Source: an uncultured Mycoplasmatota bacterium (GTDB taxonomy: Bacteria > Bacillota_I > Bacilli_A > RF39 > UBA660). From it: a stretch of DNA of 9,773 bases. The notes under the pieces are model-generated. The model was not told the DNA's origin and did not search any database. It saw only the letters and a list, made by a program, of their open reading frames with translations. This document shows positions 1 through 5,995 of this stretch, piece after piece; position 1 is the stretch's first letter; each line of letters opens with the position of its first letter. Position numbers and translations under genes: made by a program. The stretch is taken from positions 1-9,773 of the forward strand of contig CAOJKG010000031.1 of the NCBI GenBank assembly GCA_948437815.1, in the 5' to 3' direction.

Positions 1-521
1 TCAAAACAATTATTTTTGACTGTAAATAAATATTCTATTTCAAAATAATAGTTTAGGTATACTGTTAATGATCCATAACTTTTATTTCCAGGCTTACTTG
101 CTAAACGTTCGGCGACTTCTTTTTGAACCAAGAGCGTCATACTTTCAAGTTTAGGTAATTCCATAACTTTTTTAATTATCGGTGTAGTTATATAATAGGG
201 GATGTTAGCGATAATGTAAATTTTTTCATATTCTATTTCTTTTATATCCTCTACAATATTACTTTCTAGTATGTCTTGATATATTATTTTTGTTTGACTA
301 TTTTCATATTTTTTTAGAATACTCTCCATTCTTGGGTCTATTTCATAACATACTAATTTGGATTTTTTATTTACTAAATGTTTTGTTAGGGCACCTGTAC
401 CAGGGCCTATTTCTATTATTAGATCTTGATTATTAGTCGTAACACTTTCGCATATTTTTTTTAATATATTCTCGTCTTTTAAAAAGTTTTGTCCTAAACT
501 CTTTTTAGCTTTTATTTCCAT
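1..521 (-). CDS. rsmA: 16S rRNA dimethyladenosine transferase RsmA/KsgA, C-terminus outside the window
   Basis: RsmA uses S-adenosylmethionine to dimethylate two adjacent adenines in the 3'-terminal hairpin of 16S rRNA, a late step of 30S maturation. My reading of the minus strand gives 173 codons before the window edge; the family is usually about 270-290 residues, so the C-terminal third is missing only because of the cut. Visible motifs are GQNFL at residues 10-14, the SAM-binding EIGPGTG at 37-43, an acidic YEIDPR at 59-64, and the catalytic NIPYY at 106-110 (family NLPYY/NIPYY). The ATG at 521 follows an AGGAGT Shine-Dalgarno site at 528-533. The gene lies 35 bases downstream of the 3D-domain gene, with a weak terminator-like hairpin at the junction. 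The tatD / 3D protein / rsmA order is conserved in Bacilli. Confidence 0.96.
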   Translation of the reverse strand, partial: MEIKAKKSLGQNFLKDENILKKICESVTTNNQDLIIEIGPGTGALTKHLVNKKSKLVCYEIDPRMESILKKYENSQTKIIYQDILESNIVEDIKEIEYEKIYIIANIPYYITTPIIKKVMELPKLESMTLLVQKEVAERLASKPGNKSYGSLTVYLNYYFEIEYLFTVKNNCF

Positions 522-540
522 AGCTTTACTCCTTTTTTTT

Positions 541-575
541 TCTTTAAAAAGATGGGTTATTTCTTTTCCCATCCT
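541..575 (-). terminator. Weak intrinsic terminator or attenuator between the 3D-domain gene and rsmA
   Basis: On the minus strand GATGGG (573-568) pairs with CCCATC (556-551) across an 11-base loop that contains the stop codon of the 3D-domain gene, followed by TTTTT (550-546). A G.U and an A-U pair could extend the stem by two. The short stem and U tract suggest partial rather than full termination, since rsmA follows at once with no clear separate promoter. Confidence 0.5.
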
Positions 576-1132
576 GATCTTAAAACATCATAAGTTATTT
601 TGCTTCGTCCAACATATTTAGCAGCATAATCTTCACTTGGACTTAATAAGTCAATATCATTTCCTAATACTCCACGGTCTAAAACTATAGCTAAAGTTGC
701 TTTATCACTTATTCTTTTGCTATTAAAACGGATTATACTACCACATGGAAGATTTTTACTAGATGCGACTATTCGTACTTCGCCATATGTTTTATCTTCA
801 TAAGTAGTACGTCCATTACTTAAATCAAGATTAGACATACATGCTAATCTGCCTGTACATAAAGGGCAAAAAGCTCCATATCCTGTTAGATCTCCAGTGT
901 AACTATCTAATACTCCCCATAAATAATATTGTAAAGCTTCTTCATTTCTTCTTTCTTCTTCTTCCTTGTTTATATATATTGCCATAGTTGATAAGTTTAC
1001 ATTTTTATTCATGTTTTCGTTACTACTATATGTATTTATCTTTGTACTTGATGTTTTTAAACTAAATATAATGCCTACTATAATTGTTATTTCAAATATA
1101 TTTTTTAAGTAAAATAATTTTTTAACTTTCAT
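557..1132 (-). CDS. Membrane-anchored 3D-domain protein (YabE/MltA-like fold), probable cell-wall enzyme
   Basis: The 3D domain is named for three conserved aspartates and is related to the catalytic barrel of MltA lytic transglycosylases; members cleave or bind peptidoglycan outside the membrane. This 191-residue protein has a basic start (MKVKK) and one hydrophobic segment at about residues 11-25, serving as signal anchor or signal peptide. A Glu/Arg-rich stretch at 56-65 may form a short helix. The 3D domain spans about 82-187, with DRG at 152-154 and NDIDLL at 158-163 giving the aspartates D152, D159 and D161. Cys89, Cys92, Cys98 and Cys130 lie in the same domain; a CPLC motif is not typical of YabE. 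The ATG at 1132 was chosen because AGAGGTG (1144-1138) sits five bases upstream; a longer reading to 1189 would run through the promoter. It occupies the yabE position between tatD and rsmA but has no room for G5 or DUF348 repeats. The actual wall substrate is not shown by the sequence. Confidence 0.85.
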   Translation of the reverse strand: MKVKKLFYLKNIFEITIIVGIIFSLKTSSTKINTYSSNENMNKNVNLSTMAIYINKEEEERRNEEALQYYLWGVLDSYTGDLTGYGAFCPLCTGRLACMSNLDLSNGRTTYEDKTYGEVRIVASSKNLPCGSIIRFNSKRISDKATLAIVLDRGVLGNDIDLLSPSEDYAAKYVGRSKITYDVLRSGWEKK

Positions 1133-1160
1133 TTTTTCACCTCTATATTGGCTTGTAAAC

Positions 1161-1189
1161 ATAATATCATAAACAGCTTTAAATGTCAA
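1161..1189 (-). promoter_or_regulatory. Strong sigma-A promoter for the 3D-domain gene and rsmA
   Basis: On the minus strand a perfect TTGACA (1189-1184) is followed after 17 bases by TATTAT (1166-1161), with an extended -10 TGA just before it. The -35 box lies within the last codons of tatD. The expected start near 1154 gives a short leader ending in the Shine-Dalgarno site at 1144-1138. Confidence 0.75.
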
Positions 1190-1928
1190 AAATCCTACTT
1201 ATATTTTCGTTGGTAATTATTGATGCTTGACTTTTGCTGATTCCTTTTAAATCACAAATAAACTCAGCGATATTTATAATTCTAGCAGGCTCATTTTTTT
1301 TACCTCGAAATGGCTCAGGAGTAAGAAAAGGACTATCTGTTTCAAATATTATGTCTTTTAAATCTAGTTCTTTTATTACTTCTTTTAATTTAGAATTTTT
1401 AAAGGTTATTACACCATTAATTCCTAAAATAAATCCCATTTTTATATATATTTTGGCAGTTTCTATTGATCCTGAAAATGAATGAATTACTCCTTTTACT
1501 TTATATTTTTTTATACAGTTTATAGTGTCTTCAGTTGCTTCTCTAGAATGAATTATAACAGGTAAATTATTGGTTTCAGCTATTTTTAATTGTCGTTCAA
1601 ATAGTTCTATTTGTTTTTCTTTATTATCTTTTGTATAATGATAATCTAGTCCAATTTCTCCAATAGCAATAATTTTTTGATGATTTAAGTTTTCTTCAAT
1701 ATACTTTAAATCATCATTAGAATAGCTTTCAACATTCTCAGGATGTATACCTATTGCACCATATACGTTTTCATACTTATTACAAAGATTTATTACTTCA
1801 TAATTACTTTTAGTATCACAACCATTGTTGATAATTCTATTTATACCAACACTTTTGGCAGATTCTAATATTTCATTTATGTTTTCATAATATTCTTTAT
1901 ATATATGACAATGTGTATCAGTAAACAT
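1179..1928 (-). CDS. tatD: TatD-family metal-dependent deoxyribonuclease
   Basis: TatD proteins are TIM-barrel metallohydrolases that act as 3'-5' DNA exonucleases in DNA repair or degradation; the exact substrate of Gram-positive members (YabD type) is less certain. From the ATG at 1928 the protein is 249 residues, normal for the family. The metal ligands are in place: TDTHCH with H6 and H8, GEIGLDYH with E91, IIHSRE with H127, HSFSG with H149, and ETDSPFLTPEP with D198, followed by the family signature RGKKNEP at 208-214. A GTG at 1937 is in frame, but it is part of the GGTGAT Shine-Dalgarno sequence serving the ATG at 1928, so I prefer the ATG. It is first in the tatD / 3D protein / rsmA series and has its own promoter. 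Confidence 0.95.
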   Translation of the reverse strand: MFTDTHCHIYKEYYENINEILESAKSVGINRIINNGCDTKSNYEVINLCNKYENVYGAIGIHPENVESYSNDDLKYIEENLNHQKIIAIGEIGLDYHYTKDNKEKQIELFERQLKIAETNNLPVIIHSREATEDTINCIKKYKVKGVIHSFSGSIETAKIYIKMGFILGINGVITFKNSKLKEVIKELDLKDIIFETDSPFLTPEPFRGKKNEPARIINIAEFICDLKGISKSQASIITNENISRIFDI

Positions 1929-1945
1929 TTTTATCACCAGTCTTA

Positions 1946-1974
1946 ATTATAATGAAAATTTTAGAAAACTGCAA
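1946..1974 (-). promoter_or_regulatory. Sigma-A promoter for tatD
   Basis: Minus strand: TTGCAG (1974-1969), a 17-base spacer, then a perfect TATAAT (1951-1946). It sits 17 bases upstream of the tatD ATG, so the leader would be very short and begin close to the Shine-Dalgarno site. Confidence 0.7.
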
Positions 1975-1997
1975 CTTAATTGTTTTTAAATTTAATA

Positions 1998-2630
1998 TTA
2001 TAAAGTACGTTCTCTTTTAAAAGCGGGTATATAGTGATATAAAAAATCTTCTAATTCTGAATATTCTTTTATTAAATCTTTTATTAGTCCTAAAATATTT
2101 TGTTCTTCTTTAAATATTGCTGTTATACTTGGTGTTGGAGGAATAAGAGGTTTATTTTTTATGCTATGTAAATTGTTTATTCCATTTAATATGCTAAATA
2201 AAAAACTTTCAAGGATTGAAGTGGAAAGAGGGGATAGTATTTCTTCTTCTATTCGATTCCTTTGTATTTGATATGTTAAAATATGCTCTATATGATAGCT
2301 GTTATATTTAATAGTTACATAGTAACCTTCTGTAATAGATGTACTATTAGGTTTTAACATTTGGTAACTTATGTTACCTGTTATTATATCTTCTTCTGAT
2401 ATTATTAATTCTCCAGAAAAAACTATGTTTGGAGCGACATGGTAAGAATAAGTTATATATCTGTTTTTATCATTTGTTCTTTTTTTGAATTCGATTCTTC
2501 TTTTAAATACACTATTTTGATATTCTACTAAATGGATAATGGTGATTATGTTATCTTCATGCAAAAAAATTGATGTATCATGTTTCTTTTCATTAATGCA
2601 TTTTCCATTATATAAAATATTAGCTTCCAT
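1998..2630 (-). CDS. Protein of unknown function, 210 residues
   Basis: I do not recognise this family. The ATG at 2630 has an excellent AGGTGGAG Shine-Dalgarno site (2642-2635) and a near-consensus promoter, so the gene is very likely expressed. It has no evident signal peptide or membrane segment and looks cytoplasmic. The first 120 or so residues alternate polar and hydrophobic positions, suggesting beta strands, with many Tyr, Ile and Asn. From about residue 125 the protein looks helical, with hydrophobic IESFLFSILNGI-like character, then a proline-rich linker (PLIPPTPS) near 162-169, an acidic helix (LIKDLIKEYSELEDFL) and a basic end (KRERTL). No catalytic motif was found. It lies between tatD and the divergent rpiB, as a single-gene unit. 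A lineage-specific protein is the best description. Confidence 0.85.
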   Translation of the reverse strand: MEANILYNGKCINEKKHDTSIFLHEDNIITIIHLVEYQNSVFKRRIEFKKRTNDKNRYITYSYHVAPNIVFSGELIISEEDIITGNISYQMLKPNSTSITEGYYVTIKYNSYHIEHILTYQIQRNRIEEEILSPLSTSILESFLFSILNGINNLHSIKNKPLIPPTPSITAIFKEEQNILGLIKDLIKEYSELEDFLYHYIPAFKRERTL

Positions 2631-2651
2631 CTTACTCCACCTGATAATAAC

Positions 2652-2681
2652 ATTTTAGCATATTATTTTTATTTGTGTAAA
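2652..2681 (-). promoter_or_regulatory. Sigma-A promoter for the 210-residue unknown gene
   Basis: Minus strand: TTTACA (2681-2676), an 18-base spacer, then TAAAAT (2657-2652) with an extended -10 TGC before it. It is about 20 bases upstream of the ATG at 2630, with the Shine-Dalgarno site between. Confidence 0.65.
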
Positions 2682-2742
2682 GATTTATAAGTAAAGTTTA
2701 AGTATAATTTAATTTTTTTATTTTTTTCTTTTATTAAATGTT

Positions 2743-2763
2743 TGGTATAATTAAGTTGGAGGG
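2743..2763 (+). promoter_or_regulatory. Extended -10 promoter and Shine-Dalgarno site of rpiB
   Basis: TGG followed by a perfect TATAAT (2746-2751) forms an extended -10 element; no good -35 box is visible at the proper distance in the T-rich upstream sequence. The expected start is near 2758, at the GGAGGG Shine-Dalgarno site (2758-2763), giving a leader of only about 14 bases. Another TATAAT at 2703-2708 without a matching -35 could give a longer transcript. Confidence 0.55.
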
Positions 2764-2771
2764 CTTTTAAT

Positions 2772-3221
2772 ATGACTATATATGTTGGAGCGGATTATCG
2801 CGGAAAAGATTTAAAAAATAAAATTATTGAATATTTAAAAACTTATAATTATGAAGTTGTAGATCCTTTTATTGATGATAGAGAAATTAATGATTATACT
2901 GATTTTGCTTTTACTGTAGGTGAAAAAGTTAGAGATAACGATAACTCTCTTGGTATTCTTATATGTGGTTCTGGTAGTGGTGTTTGTATAGCAGCAAATA
3001 AAGTAAAAGGGATTAGGTGTGTAAGAGCTGCTAGTGTGCAAGATGCTTTTCTGGGAAGAGATCATGATGGAGCAAATATTTTGGCTCTTGGGAGTGAGAT
3101 TACTCCAGATATAAATTTGGTTAAAGATATTATAGATGCTTTTATAAATACTCCAATGCCAACTTTAGAAAGAAGAATTAAAAGATTTGAACAAATTAAG
3201 AAATATGAGGAAGAAAATTAA
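2772..3221 (+). CDS. rpiB: RpiB/LacA/LacB-family sugar-phosphate isomerase, probable ribose-5-phosphate isomerase B
   Basis: RpiB interconverts ribose 5-phosphate and ribulose 5-phosphate in the non-oxidative pentose phosphate pathway; LacA/LacB relatives act on galactose 6-phosphate. The protein is 149 residues, full length for the family. Catalytic Cys65 is present in CGSGSG at 65-70, followed by the signature IAANKVKGIR at 73-82. The ring-opening histidine is kept as H98 in RDHDGANILALG, and arginines at 134, 135 and 138 are near the usual phosphate-binding region. The N-terminal motif is GADYRG, so the usual GSDHAG histidine is Tyr9 here while Asp8 is kept. That leaves the exact sugar substrate open. 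Its stop codon overlaps the next ATG by one base (TAATG), so the DUF1146 gene is translationally coupled. Confidence 0.88.
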   Translation: MTIYVGADYRGKDLKNKIIEYLKTYNYEVVDPFIDDREINDYTDFAFTVGEKVRDNDNSLGILICGSGSGVCIAANKVKGIRCVRAASVQDAFLGRDHDGANILALGSEITPDINLVKDIIDAFINTPMPTLERRIKRFEQIKKYEEEN

Positions 3222-3403
3222 TGAGAATTGAAATTTATTTATATACATTTTTTACTTTGATGTCAATTTTTATCTTTAATGGTGTTAATTTTAATCAGTT
3301 TATGAAGAAAAATAAGGAGATAGAAGCTAAATTGTTAGTTTTATCTCTTAGTTTTGGGCTAAGTTATTTGCTTACAAACTTTGTGATTGATTTTATTGGC
3401 TAA
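3221..3403 (+). CDS. DUF1146 (YwzB-like) small integral membrane protein
   Basis: This 60-residue protein has two hydrophobic segments, at about residues 5-21 and 37-58, separated by the polar loop INxxxFMKKNKEIEAK-like region. The pattern of an Asn-Phe-x-x-Phe-x-Lys-Lys-Asn loop followed by a hydrophobic helix ending in a Asn-Phe-x-x-Asp motif matches the DUF1146/YwzB family of Bacilli from memory. The function of the family is unknown. In Bacillus subtilis ywzB and rpiB (ywlF) lie in the same chromosomal region around the ATP synthase operon. Translation probably depends on ribosomes finishing rpiB, since the start overlaps the rpiB stop codon; the AGGAAG at 3208-3213 just upstream may also serve as its Shine-Dalgarno site. 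Confidence 0.8.
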   Translation: MRIEIYLYTFFTLMSIFIFNGVNFNQFMKKNKEIEAKLLVLSLSFGLSYLLTNFVIDFIG

Positions 3404-3415
3404 ATGTGGTAGAAT
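3387..3415 (+). promoter_or_regulatory. Sigma-A promoter for the 63-residue gene, inside the end of the DUF1146 gene
   Basis: TTGATT (3387-3392), a 17-base spacer and TAGAAT (3410-3415), with an extended -10 TGG before it. The -35 box lies within the last codons of the DUF1146 gene. The expected start near 3422 leaves a short leader with AAAGGGG (3427-3433). Confidence 0.6.
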
Positions 3416-3440
3416 ACTTTTCTATGAAAGGGGTTTTATT

Positions 3441-3632
3441 GTGGAACTTAGAGATGAATTAATGGTATTGAAGGAAGCTTTAGCTGCTGCTAAAGCGCGT
3501 CCTAAACTATTTAGAAAAGGCGGAGATGAATTTATTGATGCTGTTTCTAAAATAATGACTTTACCAGCTGCAGACTCTTCATTAATAAATGGAATAATAT
3601 CTGATACAGAAGAAAAACAACCTGTTCGTTAG
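3441..3632 (+). CDS. Small protein of unknown function, 63 residues
   Basis: I do not recognise this protein. The GTG at 3441 was chosen because AAAGGGG at 3427-3433 is correctly spaced seven bases upstream; an earlier TTG at 3387 lies inside the preceding gene and overlaps the -35 box. The protein is soluble-looking. Residues 1-18 form a charged, Ala/Leu-rich amphipathic helix (LKEALAAAKA), then comes a basic segment ARPKLFRKGG, then a second helix around DEFIDAVSKI and a polar tail ending in QPVR. Codon use is somewhat richer in GCT, GCG and CGT than its neighbours. It has its own promoter and ends just before a strong bidirectional terminator, so it forms a compact single-gene unit or the end of the rpiB operon. 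Confidence 0.8.
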   Translation: MELRDELMVLKEALAAAKARPKLFRKGGDEFIDAVSKIMTLPAADSSLINGIISDTEEKQPVR

Positions 3633-3642
3633 AACTTAAATT

Positions 3643-3699
3643 AAAAAAAGACTATATTTCTATGAATATAAAACGATCATAGTTATTATAGTCTTTTTC
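3643..3699. terminator. Bidirectional intrinsic terminator between convergent genes
   Basis: AAAAAGACTATA (3645-3656) pairs with TATAGTCTTTTT (3687-3698) over 12 bp. Within the loop CTATGA (3660-3665) pairs with TCATAG (3677-3682) over 6 bp, giving a long two-part hairpin. The T run on the plus strand (3694-3698) and the A run (3643-3649, a T run on the minus strand) allow termination both ways. It ends the plus-strand 63-residue gene and the minus-strand prmC, and the last prmC codons lie within it. Confidence 0.85.
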
Positions 3700-4377
3700 T
3701 ATGGTTATTTTAGAATTCGGGAAATAGCATGAAGCTATTTTTTTTATGTCTTCTCTTTGTGTTGCTCCTATTTCAAATATAATTGAGCCGTTTTTATTTA
3801 AGTAATTATTTGCAGTAGATAGAATTCTTTCATAAAACTCTAATCCATTATTATTAGCATATAGTGCTATATTAGGTTCATATTTAGTTTCTGGAGAAGT
3901 ATATTCGTTATATTTAACATATGGTGGATTGGAAATGATACAATCATATTTTTTTGTCGGTGTTTCTTTTATTATATCTAATTTAAAATTATTTATTTTA
4001 ACATTGTTTTCTAAGGCATTGATATTAGCAACTTTTAATGCTTCTTCACTAATATCACAGGCGTCTATCTCTAAATTAGTTTGTTTTTTTAAAGAAATAG
4101 CAATACAACCGCTTCCTGTACATATATCTATTAATGAACTATAATTCTTATTTTTTAAAAATTTTATTGTTTTATCAACTAATAACTCTGTCTCAAATCG
4201 AGGTATTAAAACATTTTCATTAACATTTATTTTGGTATTATAAAAGTCTACATATCCAATTAAATATTGGATAGGGTAGTTTTCTTTTAATTTTTGCTCT
4301 ATTTCATTAAAGTTATTAGGATATAATTCTCTTAATAATTTTAAATCAGCAGTTCCAATATTATTCAAAAGTTTCAC
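3652..4377 (-). CDS. prmC: Peptide chain release factor N5-glutamine methyltransferase PrmC, short N-terminal domain
   Basis: PrmC methylates the glutamine of the GGQ motif in release factors, here the product of the overlapping prfA, using S-adenosylmethionine. Motifs: PRFETE at 59-64 (family PRPETE), the SAM loop DICTGSGCIA at 84-93, acidic DACDIS at 105-110, and the catalytic NPPYV at 150-154. The protein is at most 241 residues against about 275-290 usually, and the missing part is in the N-terminal release-factor-binding domain: the QYLIG segment is at 37-41 rather than near 75-80. A TAG stop lies two codons before the GTG at 4377, so a longer start is impossible in this frame. The GTG lacks a clear Shine-Dalgarno site; a TTG at 4368 has GGTGA five bases upstream and is a serious alternative (238 residues). 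The GTG start overlaps prfA by 17 bases, implying coupling. Confidence 0.92.
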   Translation of the reverse strand: MKLLNNIGTADLKLLRELYPNNFNEIEQKLKENYPIQYLIGYVDFYNTKINVNENVLIPRFETELLVDKTIKFLKNKNYSSLIDICTGSGCIAISLKKQTNLEIDACDISEEALKVANINALENNVKINNFKLDIIKETPTKKYDCIISNPPYVKYNEYTSPETKYEPNIALYANNNGLEFYERILSTANNYLNKNGSIIFEIGATQREDIKKIASCYFPNSKITIEKDYNNYDRFIFIEI

Positions 4378-5425
4378 CAGCTAGTTTTAATCTTAAGTCT
4401 TCTGTTTGTAAAGCTTCAATAACTGGTTCTAATTCGCCATCCATGACTCTGTCTAGACTCATAATTGAGAAGTTTATTCTGTGATCTGTTACACGATTTT
4501 GAGGATAGTTATATGTTCTGATTTTTTCTGAACGGTCTCCTGTACCAATCTTGTTCTTTCTAGCTTCTCCTAATTTTTGTTCTTCTTTGTTTCTTATTTC
4601 ATCATTAATTTTAATTTTTAACATATTCATAGCGCGTTCTCTATTTTTTAACTGACTACGCTCAACTTGGCAAGTAACTGCAATTCCAGTTGGTATATGA
4701 GTAAGTCTTACTGCAGAATTGGAAGTGTTGACTGATTGGCCACCAGCTCCACTTGAATGATATACATCCATTTTTATATCACTTTCTTTAAGTTCTATAT
4801 TTGCAGTTTCAACTTCAGGCATAACTAATACTGTCGCAGTAGATGTATGAACGCGTCCTTGTGTTTCTGTTACAGGTACCCTTTGAACACGGTGAGAACC
4901 ACTTTCGTATTTAAGTTTTTTATAAACATCTTCACCTTTAATTAGGATTTCAACTTGAGAATAGCCTCCACTTGTTCCTTCTAGGGCATGTAATTCTTCT
5001 ATTTTCCAATTATTTTTCTCTGCATAATATGTGTACATACGATATAAGTCTCCTGCAAAAATATTGGCTTCATCACCACCAGCAGCTCCTCTGATTTCCA
5101 TGATAACATTTTTACCATCATTTTCATCTTTTGGGACTAATAAAATTTCTAATTCTTTAGTTAATACTTCCAATTTTTCTTTTAATGTTTCATATTCAAG
5201 AGTTGCCATTTCTTTTAACTCTTCATCTTTCATTAAAGCTTTAGCATCTTCTATTCCAGCTTCAGTATCTTTATATTCTTGATATTTTTTTACTGTTTCC
5301 TCTAAATCACTAGATTCTTTTGATAAAGCTTTTAATTTATTATAATCACTTATAATATCAGGATTAGTTAACTCAGTTTGGAGTTCATTAAATTTGTCTA
5401 CAATGGCATTTAATCTTTCAAACAT
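4361..5425 (-). CDS. prfA: Peptide chain release factor 1 (RF1)
   Basis: RF1 reads UAA and UAG stop codons in the ribosomal A site and triggers hydrolysis of the peptidyl-tRNA. The 354-residue length is typical (about 355-360). An N-terminal coiled region at 1-100 is followed by the conserved core. The stop-codon recognition tripeptide is PVT at 184-186 within HRVQRVPVTETQGRVHTS, which marks RF1 rather than RF2 (SPF). The catalytic GGQ is at 228-230 in SSGAGGQSVN. The ATG at 5425 follows AGAGGAAG (5439-5432). The 3' end overlaps prmC, the enzyme that methylates its GGQ glutamine. The upstream gene is rpoE; a modest promoter lies between them. Confidence 0.98.
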   Translation of the reverse strand: MFERLNAIVDKFNELQTELTNPDIISDYNKLKALSKESSDLEETVKKYQEYKDTEAGIEDAKALMKDEELKEMATLEYETLKEKLEVLTKELEILLVPKDENDGKNVIMEIRGAAGGDEANIFAGDLYRMYTYYAEKNNWKIEELHALEGTSGGYSQVEILIKGEDVYKKLKYESGSHRVQRVPVTETQGRVHTSTATVLVMPEVETANIELKESDIKMDVYHSSGAGGQSVNTSNSAVRLTHIPTGIAVTCQVERSQLKNRERAMNMLKIKINDEIRNKEEQKLGEARKNKIGTGDRSEKIRTYNYPQNRVTDHRINFSIMSLDRVMDGELEPVIEALQTEDLRLKLAGETFE

Positions 5426-5449
5426 ATAATTCTTCCTCTCTAATTATTT

Positions 5450-5477
5450 ATTATATCAAAAACGTTTAAAAAAACAA
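5450..5477 (-). promoter_or_regulatory. Possible promoter for prfA-prmC
   Basis: Minus strand: a perfect TATAAT (5455-5450) with TTGTTT (5477-5472) 16 bases upstream. The -10 box is good and the -35 weak, in a very T-rich spacer. It lies directly after the rpoE stop codon. Confidence 0.4.
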
Positions 5478-5480
5478 ACA

Positions 5481-5918
5481 TTAATTGTTTGCTTCTTCTT
5501 CATCTACGTCAATTACTACTAAATCTTCTAAATCATCATCAGGTAAATCATCATCATTGTCAGCATCATAGAAGATATCTGTTTCCTCTTCTTCATCTGC
5601 TTCATTAATTGTTTCTTCAACGTCTATGATTGTTTCTTCATCATCTTCATCGTCTATTATAACTTCTGGATTGTGTAATTCTCTTAGGTCCCATGAACCA
5701 TCTTCTAACATAATAAATCTTTTATCTGTTGTAAGAAGTTCAAAGAAATCAGCGATTTTGGCTTCATATTCAGCTTCACTTAAATTTAATGCATCACATA
5801 CACTTTTAAATAATACATTTATCTTTTCAGCTTTTTTATTTTCATTTAAGATGATATATGCTATATCATCATAATTCATTGTTTCTAATTCTTCTTTTGA
5901 TATATCAGTTAATTTCAT
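5481..5918 (-). CDS. rpoE: DNA-directed RNA polymerase delta subunit
   Basis: The delta subunit of Gram-positive RNA polymerase raises promoter selectivity and recycling by helping release nucleic acid from the enzyme. The protein is 145 residues, shorter than the 173 of Bacillus subtilis. Residues about 10-85 form the folded HARE-HTH domain, recognisable by DIAYIILNENKKAEKINVLF, the IADFFELLTTDKRF segment and GSWDLRE at 74-80. From residue 88 onward the tail is almost entirely Asp and Glu with hydrophobic spacing, as in known delta subunits, where it competes with nucleic acid. The ATG at 5918 has an AAAGGAG Shine-Dalgarno site nearby. It has a very strong promoter and a hairpin at the start of its leader. 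It sits between argS and prfA. Confidence 0.95.
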   Translation of the reverse strand: MKLTDISKEELETMNYDDIAYIILNENKKAEKINVLFKSVCDALNLSEAEYEAKIADFFELLTTDKRFIMLEDGSWDLRELHNPEVIIDDEDDEETIIDVEETINEADEEEETDIFYDADNDDDLPDDDLEDLVVIDVDEEEANN

Positions 5919-5934
5919 TTTAAATCTCCTTTTT

Positions 5935-5988
5935 GTTAGCTCATGACATTATATGTTTCTATTTTAAATTTGTGTTGTCATTTCTAAC
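5935..5988 (-). promoter_or_regulatory. 5'-end stem-loop in the rpoE leader
   Basis: On the minus strand GTTAG (5988-5984) pairs with CTAAC (5939-5935), and ATGACA (5981-5976) with TGTCAT (5948-5943), separated by a small AA/GAG internal loop and closing a 27-base loop. The predicted transcription start (about 5989) is directly at its 5' base, and its 3' arm ends a few bases before AAAAAGGAG. No U tract follows, so it is not a terminator. A 5' stabilising hairpin or a binding site for a regulator are possible roles. Confidence 0.55.
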
Positions 5989-5995
5989 TTTTGTA

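Noticed and set aside
1133..1189. Longer N-terminus of the 3D-domain protein starting at a TTG at 1189
   Set aside because: It would cross the TTGACA/TATTAT promoter, overlap tatD and ignore the strong AGAGGTG site before the ATG at 1132.
1929..1937. GTG start for tatD at 1937
   Set aside because: The GTG is part of the GGTGAT Shine-Dalgarno sequence for the ATG at 1928, which also gives the family-typical N-terminus.
3387..3440. Longer start (TTG 3387) for the 63-residue protein
   Set aside because: The TTG is inside the DUF1146 gene, coincides with the -35 box and has no Shine-Dalgarno site.
5935..5988. The rpoE leader hairpin as a terminator for argS
   Set aside because: No U tract follows the stem on either side in the direction of argS transcription.
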